Shown piece by piece: positions 1-6,799 of a DNA stretch of 17,443 nucleotides. The position numbers were made by a program, and so were the translations under genes. Every line of letters begins with the position of its first letter. Position 1 is the first letter of the stretch. The stretch is from JAZLIL01 sp045617405 (GTDB taxonomy: Bacteria > Bacillota > Clostridia > Lachnospirales > Lachnospiraceae), in NCBI GenBank assembly GCA_045617405.1, contig JAZLIL010000165.1, positions 1 through 17,443 of the forward strand. Reading direction: 5' to 3'. The notes beneath the pieces were generated by a model, which saw nothing but the letters and a program-made list of their open reading frames with translations, ran no database searches and had not been told where the DNA came from.

Positions 1-193
1 AGTCAACGCCTACGTTGTAGGGATTCTCCTGGATAAATTTCTTCCACCATGCCTTCTTAACATTGTTCTTCAGTTCGACACCAAGATTGCCGTAATCCCA
101 GGTATTTGCAAGTCCGCCGTAGATCTCGCTGCCCGGATATACAAAGCCTCTTGCCTTTGCCAGTGCGACAATCTTATCCATGGTCTTTTCCAT
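1..193 (-). CDS. glyQS: Glycine--tRNA ligase (single-chain class II), N-terminal fragment
   Basis: This is the first 64 codons of glycyl-tRNA synthetase, which charges tRNA-Gly with glycine in the cytoplasm; the gene runs off the left edge. The translated start, MEKTMDKIVALAKARGFVYP followed by GSEIYGGLANTWDYGNLGVELKNN, is the highly conserved opening of the alpha2-type bacterial enzyme. The GFVYPGSEIYGG stretch and the motif TWDYGxLG are characteristic. The start at 193 is fixed by a GGAGGT ribosome binding site at 201-206, with a 7-nt spacer. It lies downstream of era and recO on the same strand but has its own near-consensus promoter, so it is probably transcribed independently as well. 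The identification is firm; only the C-terminal part is missing, because of the window limit. Confidence 0.95.
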   Translation of the reverse strand, partial: MEKTMDKIVALAKARGFVYPGSEIYGGLANTWDYGNLGVELKNNVKKAWWKKFIQENPYNVGVD

Positions 194-254
194 TTCAGAT
201 ACCTCCTATATATATGATATATCATTAGTTTTTGTGAACATAATATTCGGCGTA

Positions 255-283
255 ATTATAAATTCTGTTTTCTGTTTTGTCAA
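255..283 (-). promoter_or_regulatory. Sigma-A promoter of glyQS
   Basis: Read on the minus strand, this has a perfect -35 TTGACA (278-283), a 17-nt spacer and a perfect -10 TATAAT (255-260). It sits 61 bp upstream of the glyQS start codon, giving a 5' leader of roughly 55 nt. That leader is too short for a full T-box riboswitch, and I see no T-box sequence. One copy of the 24-bp repeat (284-307) abuts the -35 element directly. Confidence 0.85.
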
Positions 284-374
284 GAAGCGCCTTATCCGCT
301 TTTCGCTGTGCACCCATCCCGTCATGCTACTCCGTCGTGGCATTTGCCCCGAAGCGCCTTATCCGCTTTTCGCT
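284..374. repeat. Pair of 24-bp direct repeats between recO and glyQS
   Basis: An identical 24-bp sequence occurs at 284-307 and 351-374, starting gaagcgccttatccgctttt on the plus strand, with copies 67 bp apart. The right-hand copy touches the recO stop codon (375-377) and the left-hand copy touches the -35 box of the glyQS promoter. The 43 bp between them show no further similarity to the flanks. The repeat therefore fills most of the recO-glyQS gap. Its function is unknown. Confidence 0.9.
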
Positions 375-1121
375 TCACAGCAGTTCTTCAATGGTTTTTC
401 TCCCCGTCAGTTTTTTATCGACATGACGATCCGTGTAGTCGGCCATGATGCGCGAAAACTCGGCAATAAGCTCATCCTTGAGGGAAAATGTGTAAAGGCT
501 CTTTATATCCCGGGACTGTGCAAACTGCATTCCGTAGAGAAGAGACGGATTGACCGGTGTCACATGAAGCGAATCCTCTTTTGCGGCGCACTCGCTGCAA
601 AGCATTCCGCCGCGTCTCGCGTCAAAGTGCGTAAGTTCATTTTTCTTTCCGCACACGATACATGATGACATCATCGGACCTTCGCCGGCAGCAGTGATTG
701 CCCGGAGTTCAAAAACAGAGCGGATAAGTCTGTTCGGAACGGTCTTTCGTTCGAGGGCCTTCATGCTCTGAAACAAAAGCTTCAGAATCTCTGGCTCCGG
801 CGCGTTTTCCGCACACAGAGCCTCCGTGAGCTCGCACAGATACATTCCGTAATACATCCCCTCCAGATCATCGCGAAGTCCGACAAAGTACACCGCTTTT
901 TCAGCGGATATCACGTTGTAGGCGGTCCGCCCCTCGTAGAGTTCGAACGTAGCAAAAGTAAAGGGCTGAGAAGCGGCAAGCAGTGCGCTTCCCTGCCTTC
1001 TGGCTCCTTTTGCGAAGGCCGTGATTCGTCCCTTTTCCTTTGTCAGAATCGCAAGCCTTCTGTCGTATTCGCCCTGTGGTACGGAATAAATCACCATTCC
1101 CATTACAGTAACAGTCTGCAT
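375..1121 (-). CDS. recO: DNA repair protein RecO
   Basis: RecO works with RecF and RecR to load RecA on SSB-coated single-stranded DNA during recombinational repair. The N-terminal OB-fold is recognisable from GMVIYSVPQGEYDRRLAILT followed by KGRITAFAKGARRQGS. A C-terminal zinc finger is formed by CIVC and CSEC. With the start chosen here the protein has 248 residues, normal for RecO, and the four cysteines fall at 154, 157, 175 and 178. An upstream ATG at 1145 in the same frame would add eight residues (MKCLQVLD). I prefer 1121 because family members start about seven residues before the GMV motif and an AGG ribosome binding site lies 8 nt ahead. The gene lies between era and glyQS, a common Clostridia order, and its stop codon abuts a direct repeat. 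Confidence 0.92.
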   Translation of the reverse strand: MQTVTVMGMVIYSVPQGEYDRRLAILTKEKGRITAFAKGARRQGSALLAASQPFTFATFELYEGRTAYNVISAEKAVYFVGLRDDLEGMYYGMYLCELTEALCAENAPEPEILKLLFQSMKALERKTVPNRLIRSVFELRAITAAGEGPMMSSCIVCGKKNELTHFDARRGGMLCSECAAKEDSLHVTPVNPSLLYGMQFAQSRDIKSLYTFSLKDELIAEFSRIMADYTDRHVDKKLTGRKTIEELL

Positions 1122-1143
1122 ATCAAGTACCTGCAAGCATTTC

Positions 1144-1283
1144 ACTGCTCTTCATCCGTGAAGCCGTAACCCGTTCCAAAAATCCCGGTCTTAGCGATCA
1201 ACTGCTGCACAGCCGTTAGGCAGCAAGCCATGTCTCAAATCCGCGCCTTGGCGGTCTACTGCTCTTCATCCGTGAAGCCGTAA
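1144..1283. repeat. Duplicated 3' end of era flanking the era-recO spacer
   Basis: A 26-bp sequence starting actgctcttcatccgtgaag occurs at 1258-1283, inside the end of era, and identically at 1144-1169, just upstream of recO. The copies are 114 bp apart, an exact multiple of three. The second copy encodes YGFTDEEQ followed by TGA, reproducing the last eight residues of Era with its own stop; the triplet before Y is GGT (G), where era has AAT (N). The sequence between them (1170-1257) contains a small inverted repeat TGCTGC/GCAGCA (1203-1208 and 1220-1225) but no open frame joining the two copies. Confidence 0.9.
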
Positions 1284-2164
1284 TTTTTAATAAGGAAATC
1301 GGAATCGCGCCAGTCCTTCTTTACTTTTACAAAGAGCTTAAGATTGATTCTGAAACCTAAAAGCGACTCAATCTCGTGACGGGCCTGCGTACCGATCTTT
1401 TTGATCATCGCGCCTTGTTTTCCGATAATGATGCCCTTGTGGGAATCGCGTTCGCAGACGATTGTTGCATCGATGTCGAAAAATCCGCCACCCGGGCGCT
1501 CCTTCATACGCTCAATGCCGACAGCAACACCGTGGGGAATCTCGTCATCAAGAAGACGAAGTGCCTTCTCACGGATAAGTTCCGCCACTATCTGCCTCTC
1601 CGGCTGATCTGTGATTTCGTCCTCATCGTAGTACATTGGGCCTTCCTCAAGGTACTTGAAAATCACATCAATCAACCCTGACGTACCGGTACCCTTCAGT
1701 GCCGACAGCGGAACTATCTCAGCAAACCCGTATTTATCCTTGTAGGCTACGATTGCCTCTGCCACCTTTTCAGGGTCTACGGTATCTGTCTTATTAATTA
1801 CCAGCACGACAGGAGTCTTTACGTTCTCAAGTTTTTCCAGGATGTGACGTTCACCGGCGCCAATAAAAACAGTCGGTTCAACAAGCCACAGTATGAGATC
1901 AACCTCCGAAAGAGTACCCTCTGCCGCCTCAACCATATACTCTCCGAGCTTGTTCTTGGCTTTGTGAATGCCCGGTGTGTCGATGAACACGACCTGCCCG
2001 CGCTCCTCCGTAAGGATGGTCCGAATCCTCGTCCTCGTGGTCTGAGGTTTGCGCGAGGTAATTGCAATCTTCTGCCCGATAAGGTGATTCATAAGGGTAG
2101 ACTTTCCGACATTCGGTCTGCCGATTATCGTAACGAATCCTGATTTAAAACTGTTATTCATCAT
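1256..2164 (-). CDS. era: GTPase Era
   Basis: Era is an essential Ras-like GTPase that binds the 3' end of 16S rRNA and helps mature the 30S subunit. All motifs are present: G1 GRPNVGKS (15-22), the G2 region KPQTTRTRI (39-47), G3 DTPGI (62-66), G4 NKTD (124-127) and G5 SAL (154-156). A C-terminal type II KH domain carries GKQG (248-251), and FDIDATIVCERDSHKGIIIG precedes it. At 302 residues the length is normal. Two adjacent ATG codons (2164, 2161) follow an AAGGA ribosome binding site, and either could be used. The gene follows the M16 peptidase gene across a 49-bp tandem repeat array and precedes recO. Its last codons are duplicated downstream. Confidence 0.97.
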   Translation of the reverse strand: MMNNSFKSGFVTIIGRPNVGKSTLMNHLIGQKIAITSRKPQTTRTRIRTILTEERGQVVFIDTPGIHKAKNKLGEYMVEAAEGTLSEVDLILWLVEPTVFIGAGERHILEKLENVKTPVVLVINKTDTVDPEKVAEAIVAYKDKYGFAEIVPLSALKGTGTSGLIDVIFKYLEEGPMYYDEDEITDQPERQIVAELIREKALRLLDDEIPHGVAVGIERMKERPGGGFFDIDATIVCERDSHKGIIIGKQGAMIKKIGTQARHEIESLLGFRINLKLFVKVKKDWRDSDFLIKNYGFTDEEQ

Positions 2165-2202
2165 TCAATTCCTTCTTCGCCGTTTCCGGCCTGCAAAAAC
2201 TC

Positions 2203-2412
2203 ACTCACATCAGGTCCTGCATGAAAATTGATCCGCACTCTGTCATCAATTACTCACATCAGGTCCTGCATGTAAATTGAGCCGCACTCTGTCATCAATT
2301 ACTCACATCCGGCCCTGCATGAAAATCGATCCGCACTCTGTCATCAATTACTCACATCAGGTTCTGCTTGTAAATTGATCCGCACTCTGTCATCACTCAC
2401 TCACATCCGGCC
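2203..2412. repeat. Tandem 49-bp repeat array between the M16 peptidase gene and era
   Basis: Four full 49-bp units lie at 2203-2251, 2252-2300, 2301-2349 and 2350-2398, followed by 14 bp of a fifth (2399-2412). Each unit begins actcacatcaggtcctgcat or a close variant. Units differ by a few substitutions but have no gaps. Each contains an inverted repeat AATTGAT-N12-ATCAATT: it is perfect in unit 1, keeps pairing through a G-U wobble in the minus-strand transcript of unit 3, loses one pair next to the loop in unit 2, and is weaker in unit 4. The period is not a multiple of three and no convincing frame crosses the array. This accounts for nearly all of the 280-bp gap at 2165-2444. Confidence 0.95.
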
Positions 2413-2444
2413 TTTTCGCACATTAATCTGCAAATTGCCGTCTC

Positions 2445-5420
2445 TTACTTTTCTTTGCTGATTCCCGTGAGCTTTCTGACATTCATAAACAAACCACGGT
2501 TCTCTTCTATCTTATCTTCCGAGCCTGCTACGCAGAAGCTTCCCGAATTAACGATTGCTTCAATAATCCCGGCAAGTGCATTTATATCATCTGCAGTTGT
2601 CCCGATGAGTTCCTCCCGCTCCTTCGCAATCATTTCATATGTTCTGCCCACAAGATAATTATTCATGCTGTAGGCACACTTTGCACTCGGGGACTTCGGA
2701 GTATCAAGCGCTCCGATTGCTCCGATGACATAATTCGACATTTCCTTTTCGCTTGCCGTAAAGTTTCTCACAAACGAAACAGCCTTCTGATAAACATCAA
2801 ATGTCTCCTTGAGCTTCGGATCGCGGAATGAGTAGAAAAATCCCGAACCTTCTGCCGGCGAAACGCCAAAGCCCGTTCCGTATGCTCCACCGAGAACTCT
2901 TATGTTGTTCCAGAGATACTCGCATCCCATGATATTCTTAAGAACAAGGAGGCTTCCTGTGTACTCGTAGCCGGCGTCAAAGAAATTACCGGCCGAAACG
3001 ACGTACTGCACCTGACCGGGCATCTTGAAGCCCTCGTTTTTGCGTACCGGCTCAACAGTCGTGCATGTTTCAAAATCACCGTCTACGCTTGCGCGCGAAG
3101 GCTGAAGCTTTGCAGAAAACGCACGGATTGCCTTCTCGTAATCTTCGTAGGCGCCGGGCTCGCATCCAAGACTCACAGTCAGCGACTCCCTGCAAAACAT
3201 CATCGAATACGTCTTCTGAAGTTTTGAAAGGAATTCCTCCTCGCGGTTGTCGTAATCATTGTAGAGTGTATCAATAAAATCATTGAACGCAATGCCTCCG
3301 ATTAAGTCACTGACATATGAAGAACGTGAGAAATAGGACGAGGCCCTGTTAATTGCCAGTCCTACCGTAGCATTGTTCACTGCACTGTCAAACTGCGACC
3401 GGATCATTGTCACAAGCTCGCGTATTCTCTTTGTATCATTGAATTTCGATCCGAACAGCTCCTCTGCCGCAAGTTCGAGCATTCTCTCCGTGTTGGCGTA
3501 GAAGCTCTTCGCCATGAAGCTGAAGCAGACAGCGGGCTCTTCGGGATTATCAAAGCTCTGGCTTACAAAAACATGACTGATAAACCCACCGGTGCTGATT
3601 CCTATCTCATCACCAAGTTCCCTGTAGCTGTACCATTCCGTATCCACCTCGCCTAACATTCTCGCAATAATCTGCGCATAGGGAAGAAGCTCGAGCGGTA
3701 AGCTGCTTAAATCAAAATAGGTGCAAAAATAACCGATACCGTTTGTCTCGACATCATGGTAAACCACCTTCACATCATCAATCAGACGTTCTTCGTTTAC
3801 TAACGGCTCTGCCTCGCGCTTCAGGTCATCTCTTGTGAGATAAGGAAGCGTGTCAAGCTCCTCGGGAGTTGACGGCGTGGACTGATAGAGCTTCAATGCC
3901 TTTGTTTCGGCTACAAGAGAGGCAACTTCCTCTTCCGAAAGAGCTGCCTTCCTCTCTGCGAGCTCTTTTGCAAGCCTTGCCTCGCTCTCTGTGTTCATTC
4001 CGGGCTTCGGTGTCAGAACAAACACAAGCTCATGCTCAGATTCAAGCAAGTACTTTCTGATGAAATCTTCAAAATAACCGCTGTCAAGCTTTGTGCGAAG
4101 CTCTTCATATTGCTCCTTGAGCTTGCAGTAATCAAACACTGCCGTATCGTCATAGAGCCAGCTTGAGAGCATTGAGAGTCCGAGGATCAGTCCCTTCGGA
4201 TAACGTCCCGAATCTCCCTCTATGTAATTGAATTCCATCTTATTGAGAGCTGCAAGAAGCGACTTTCTGTTGAGTCCCTTTTCAACCTGCTCGCGAAGGA
4301 CATTCCTGATGCACTCAACAAATGCCTCCTGCTTTTCAGGCTCAGTGTTGTTTGCAGTGATTGTAATGTAGGGCTGTCTCAGCTCATCCTCGTAGGAGCA
4401 GTCGATGTCCTGGCCGATTCCCGCCTTGATAAGCGCTTCCTTAACAGGCGCACCCGGTGAGTTGCAAAGAACCTTGTTAAGAAGCTTTGCTGTGATCATC
4501 GTCTTTGTGTCACCGGAATCTCCGACAGACACATTCCAGCTCAGATACGACTTTTCCGACGTGTCCTCACCCTCTGCAACAGGGTACTCTCTTTTTACGA
4601 CGATGCTTCCCACGGGCTTCTGAAGAGGAATTGACGAATCAATTTCGAGTTTTTCATATTTCCCGAGATATTTCTCATCGAGCATCGTAAGGTACTCCTC
4701 GATGTCCATGTTTCCGTAAAGGTAAACATAGCTGTTCGACGGGTGATAATAGCGTCTGTGAAAATCAAGATAGTTTTCATAGGTCAGAGACGGAATGTCA
4801 TCGGGATAACCGCCCGACTCGTTCGCATAGGGTGTGTCGGGGTAGAGGCTTCCGAAAATTCCGCGCTCGAGATAGGCCTCCGGTGACGAGTAGGCGCCCT
4901 TCATCTCGCTGTAGACAATGCCGTTGATTGTCAGCGCGCCCTCCGGCTTATCAAGTTCGTAATGCCATCCCTCCTGTTTAAAAATCTCCTCGTACCTGTA
5001 GATGTTCGGATTAAATACCGCATCGAGATAGACATCTACAAGATTCGAAAAGTCCTTGTCGTTGCAGCTCGCAACGGGATAGACAGTCTTGTCGGGATAG
5101 GTCATTGCATTAAGAAATGTATTTAATGATGATTTTGCAAGTGAAATGAACGGATCCTTGACAGGGTACTTCTCAGATCCGCAAAGAACAGTATGCTCGA
5201 TAATGTGAGCTACTCCCGTGTTGTCGGCAGGAGGGGTTCGAAAGCCGATTGCAAAGACTTTATTGTCATCCGAAGATGAGATTACTGCAATACGTGCCCC
5301 CGAGCGATTGTGTCTGAAGACAAGACCAAGTCCCCCGACGTCACCGAGCCACTCCTCATTGACAAGGGTGTAAGCCTCAAGCTCCGAAAGTTCATTAGAA
5401 TTCTTAATTATTCTGCTCAT
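2445..5420 (-). CDS. M16C-family zinc metallopeptidase (presequence protease/insulinase type)
   Basis: This is a 991-residue two-halved zinc peptidase of the M16C (PreP, presequence protease) type. The family degrades peptides inside a closed chamber, and this member is probably cytoplasmic because no signal peptide is visible. The inverted zinc motif HIIEH gives ligands H72 and H76 with catalytic E75. The third ligand is E172 in GIVYSEMKGAYSSPE. The family signature CGSEKYPVKDPF followed by SLNTFLNAMTYPDKTVYPVAS is also present. The length (about 950-1000) fits M16C rather than the shorter M16B proteins. The start at 5420 is set by GGAGG at 5427-5431; a TTG at 5423 in the same frame is too close to that site. 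The gene has its own promoter and is divergent from the cold-shock gene. Natural substrates are not evident. Confidence 0.93.
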   Translation of the reverse strand: MSRIIKNSNELSELEAYTLVNEEWLGDVGGLGLVFRHNRSGARIAVISSSDDNKVFAIGFRTPPADNTGVAHIIEHTVLCGSEKYPVKDPFISLAKSSLNTFLNAMTYPDKTVYPVASCNDKDFSNLVDVYLDAVFNPNIYRYEEIFKQEGWHYELDKPEGALTINGIVYSEMKGAYSSPEAYLERGIFGSLYPDTPYANESGGYPDDIPSLTYENYLDFHRRYYHPSNSYVYLYGNMDIEEYLTMLDEKYLGKYEKLEIDSSIPLQKPVGSIVVKREYPVAEGEDTSEKSYLSWNVSVGDSGDTKTMITAKLLNKVLCNSPGAPVKEALIKAGIGQDIDCSYEDELRQPYITITANNTEPEKQEAFVECIRNVLREQVEKGLNRKSLLAALNKMEFNYIEGDSGRYPKGLILGLSMLSSWLYDDTAVFDYCKLKEQYEELRTKLDSGYFEDFIRKYLLESEHELVFVLTPKPGMNTESEARLAKELAERKAALSEEEVASLVAETKALKLYQSTPSTPEELDTLPYLTRDDLKREAEPLVNEERLIDDVKVVYHDVETNGIGYFCTYFDLSSLPLELLPYAQIIARMLGEVDTEWYSYRELGDEIGISTGGFISHVFVSQSFDNPEEPAVCFSFMAKSFYANTERMLELAAEELFGSKFNDTKRIRELVTMIRSQFDSAVNNATVGLAINRASSYFSRSSYVSDLIGGIAFNDFIDTLYNDYDNREEEFLSKLQKTYSMMFCRESLTVSLGCEPGAYEDYEKAIRAFSAKLQPSRASVDGDFETCTTVEPVRKNEGFKMPGQVQYVVSAGNFFDAGYEYTGSLLVLKNIMGCEYLWNNIRVLGGAYGTGFGVSPAEGSGFFYSFRDPKLKETFDVYQKAVSFVRNFTASEKEMSNYVIGAIGALDTPKSPSAKCAYSMNNYLVGRTYEMIAKEREELIGTTADDINALAGIIEAIVNSGSFCVAGSEDKIEENRGLFMNVRKLTGISKEK

Positions 5421-5426
5421 CAAAAT

Positions 5427-5431
5427 CCTCC
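5427..5431 (-). promoter_or_regulatory. Ribosome binding site that fixes the M16 peptidase start
   Basis: GGAGG on the minus strand lies 6 nt ahead of the ATG at 5420 and only 3 nt ahead of the in-frame TTG at 5423. The ATG is therefore the start. Confidence 0.85.
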
Positions 5432-5450
5432 GCTAATCAATAGATACCTG

Positions 5451-5479
5451 ATTATATCATTTTGAGCAGCCAAATACAA
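5451..5479 (-). promoter_or_regulatory. Sigma-A promoter of the M16 peptidase gene
   Basis: On the minus strand there is a -35 TTGTAT (5474-5479), a 17-nt spacer and a perfect -10 TATAAT (5451-5456). Transcription should start near 5444, giving a leader of about 25 nt that contains the GGAGG site. Confidence 0.8.
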
Positions 5480-5510
5480 TGCATGTTGCCTCCCAATCCT
5501 TAACCGAAAA

Positions 5511-5521
5511 CCGACTGTCGG
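5511..5521. promoter_or_regulatory. Short perfect palindrome in the M16/cold-shock divergent promoter region
   Basis: CCGAC-T-GTCGG is an 11-bp perfect inverted repeat lying about 32 bp upstream of the M16 -35 box and 60 bp upstream of the cold-shock -35 box. It could be a regulator site or chance; nothing else supports a role. Confidence 0.25.
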
Positions 5522-5580
5522 AAGTGAAAACCTTGTATATCTGTATTCTCCGGATTTTTACACGAATTAAGGTATTCGAA

Positions 5581-5609
5581 TTGACAATTTGTGAGTTATA
5601 TGATAAATT
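5581..5609 (+). promoter_or_regulatory. Probable promoter of the cold-shock gene
   Basis: A perfect -35 TTGACA (5581-5586) is followed at 17 nt by TAAATT (5604-5609); an overlapping GATAAA is an alternative -10. Start of transcription near 5616 would give a leader of about 54 nt, much shorter than the long thermosensing leader of E. coli cspA. Confidence 0.6.
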
Positions 5610-5669
5610 CAGAGTAGTCGGGAATTGTACCGGCATGGATTATTTTTTTTATTATTTATGGAGGATTCT

Positions 5670-5870
5670 ATGAAAAAAGGTACGGTTAAGTGGTTCAACG
5701 CTAAGAAGGGTTTTGGATTCATCTGTGACGAAGACGGAAACGACGTATTCGTTCATTTCTCAGCACTCATCATGGACGGCTTCAAGGTTCTTGAAGAGGG
5801 CGAGAAGGTTGAATTCGACGTTGTAGAAGGCGAAAAGGGACCTCAGGCAGCCAACGTAAAGAAGGCTTGA
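5670..5870 (+). CDS. csp: Cold-shock domain protein (CspA family)
   Basis: This is a 66-residue single cold-shock domain protein, which binds single-stranded RNA and DNA and acts as an RNA chaperone in the cytoplasm. The opening MKKGTVKWFNAKKGFGFI contains RNP1 (KGFGFI, 13-18), and RNP2 is VFVHF (26-30). The ending GPQAANVKKA is typical. The length equals the family norm. The start is fixed by GGAGG at 5660-5664 with a 5-nt spacer; the frame extends upstream to 5625 but without a ribosome binding site. It is the only plus-strand gene in the left half and forms a monocistronic unit with its own promoter and a strong terminator. Whether it is cold-induced cannot be told from sequence. A 12-codon frame overlaps its start. 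Confidence 0.96.
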   Translation: MKKGTVKWFNAKKGFGFICDEDGNDVFVHFSALIMDGFKVLEEGEKVEFDVVEGEKGPQAANVKKA

Positions 5871-5950
5871 TAGTTTAGCCACGGCTGATTTGATTTATAC
5901 GTGCGGATTTTTCTGAACATATAGTTAGATAAGTTGAGTAGCATAAACTA

Positions 5951-5982
5951 AAAAACAGCACCGCGGATGCGGTGCTGTTTTT
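5951..5982. terminator. Bidirectional intrinsic terminator between csp and pilZ
   Basis: A 14-bp perfect stem with a GGAT loop (left arm 5951-5964, loop 5965-5968, right arm 5969-5982) has a GC core CAGCACCGC and runs of T on the 3' side in both orientations. It ends csp on the plus strand and can end pilZ on the minus strand. Confidence 0.93.
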
Positions 5983-6039
5983 CGTCATGTCAATAATTTC
6001 TTCAAACTCCGGTTTCTTAGAACGCTGAAAATTTTACTT

Positions 6040-6089
6040 CCACGCTTTCTGACATCTTCTATTTCCTGCCACGCTTTCTGACATCTTCT
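6040..6089. repeat. Two 21-bp direct repeats downstream of pilZ
   Basis: The 21-bp sequence ccacgctttctgacatcttc plus one t occurs at 6040-6060 and identically at 6069-6089, a 29-bp period. The pair lies 20 bp beyond the pilZ stop codon, between that gene and the terminator. No function is evident. Confidence 0.9.
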
Positions 6090-6108
6090 GTCCTTATTTC
6101 CGGTTTTT

Positions 6109-6480
6109 CTACTCTCCGTCGGTTCCGATGCTTTCCTCGTAGGTTTTCGAATAATTGTCGAAAATGTAGTTAAAAACAGGGGCAAGTCCGACGATTTCAC
6201 AACCATAGGCGAATCCGGAAAACTTGTTCTCCTCCTTGCGGACAATCTTTACGATGCAGAAGAACTTTGAATCCTCGTCACCGAGTGTTATCGTCGCGTT
6301 GAAGTAAAACCCGATCGGGAGGTTACTCTCCGAGAAGAATCCGATTCCACCCTTTGAAATATCAAAAATCTGAATCGGAGCATTTATGTTTTCAACCTTC
6401 TCATTGTCCTGTCTGAAAAGCGATGATACCTCGAGTTTCATGTCTGCCGGGATTCTCTTGTACTTTCTCTTCTCCTGCAT
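6109..6480 (-). CDS. Single-domain PilZ protein
   Basis: This 123-residue protein consists essentially of one PilZ domain, the bacterial cyclic-di-GMP receptor fold. The binding signature is present: R5 and R9 in RKYKR (the RxxxR motif) and D40-I-S-K-G-G45 (the D/NxSxxG motif). Binding of c-di-GMP is therefore likely by family knowledge, but the output is unknown because no effector domain is attached and no motility, cellulose or cyclase gene is adjacent. No signal peptide or membrane segment is present, so it is cytoplasmic. A longer frame starts at 6510, but that ATG overlaps the -10 box. GGAGG at 6486-6490 places the start at 6480. It is monocistronic, with its own promoter and a shared terminator beyond the repeat pair. 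Confidence 0.88.
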   Translation of the reverse strand: MQEKRKYKRIPADMKLEVSSLFRQDNEKVENINAPIQIFDISKGGIGFFSESNLPIGFYFNATITLGDEDSKFFCIVKIVRKEENKFSGFAYGCEIVGLAPVFNYIFDNYSKTYEESIGTDGE

Positions 6481-6485
6481 AAGCA

Positions 6486-6490
6486 CCTCC
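6486..6490 (-). promoter_or_regulatory. Ribosome binding site that fixes the pilZ start
   Basis: GGAGG lies 5 nt upstream of the ATG at 6480. The longer in-frame start at 6510 has no such site and would lie at the promoter itself. Confidence 0.85.
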
Positions 6491-6509
6491 ATAGGTAAAT
6501 ACTGCATCA

Positions 6510-6538
6510 ATTATAAATCTCTTTTTTGAAAAATACAA
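6510..6538 (-). promoter_or_regulatory. Sigma-A promoter of the PilZ gene
   Basis: The -35 is TTGTAT (6533-6538), the spacer 17 nt and the -10 a perfect TATAAT (6510-6515), read on the minus strand. Transcription should start near 6503, about 23 nt ahead of the ATG. The rest of the gap to the trkH end (6539-6669) is AT-rich with no clear terminator for trkH and no gene. Confidence 0.8.
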
Positions 6539-6669
6539 GAGATTGTTTGTACCCCGACGACAAAACATGTTCTTTTCACAACAAAAAGTCCATGCTTTGC
6601 AAATTTACAGACAATTATATCTTACTCTCGTGAACCCCGGGCTAATCCGTTCTCCGCATTACGCCATCT

Positions 6670-6799
6670 GACTAGACGCTTCGGACTCTCTCAGCATTAA
6701 AACTCCTTGACTTCTTTCAGCTTTAATACTTCTCGACTTCCTTCAGCTTTATGGCTCTTTTGCCTCTTTCATCTTGATAACCCTTCGTCTTCTATCTCA
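6670..6799. repeat. Degenerate 26-bp tandem array at the 3' end of trkH
   Basis: Four in-phase 26-bp units lie at 6670-6695, 6696-6721, 6722-6747 and 6748-6773, without gaps. The middle two are most alike; in minus-strand sense they begin GCTGAAAGAAGTCAAGGAG and GCTGAAGGAAGTCGAGAAG. The outer units are more diverged. A fifth position in the same phase (6774-6799) matches at about 14 of 26 bases and ends exactly on the trkH TGA stop codon. No open frame crosses the array on the minus strand. Confidence 0.7.

Noticed and set aside
194..254. T-box riboswitch for glyQS
   Set aside because: The leader after the promoter is only about 55 nt and lacks a T-box sequence and terminator pair.
180..665. 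161-residue plus-strand open frame
   Set aside because: It overlaps glyQS signals and is antisense to recO; no start signal and no recognisable domain.
2203..2412. CRISPR array
   Set aside because: The 49-bp units are contiguous with no unique spacers between them, and no cas gene is present.
5440..5493. Leader peptide MHCIWLLKMI behind a GGGAGG site upstream of the M16 gene
   Set aside because: It lies across the promoter of the M16 gene, so the main transcript would not contain it, and no upstream promoter is evident.
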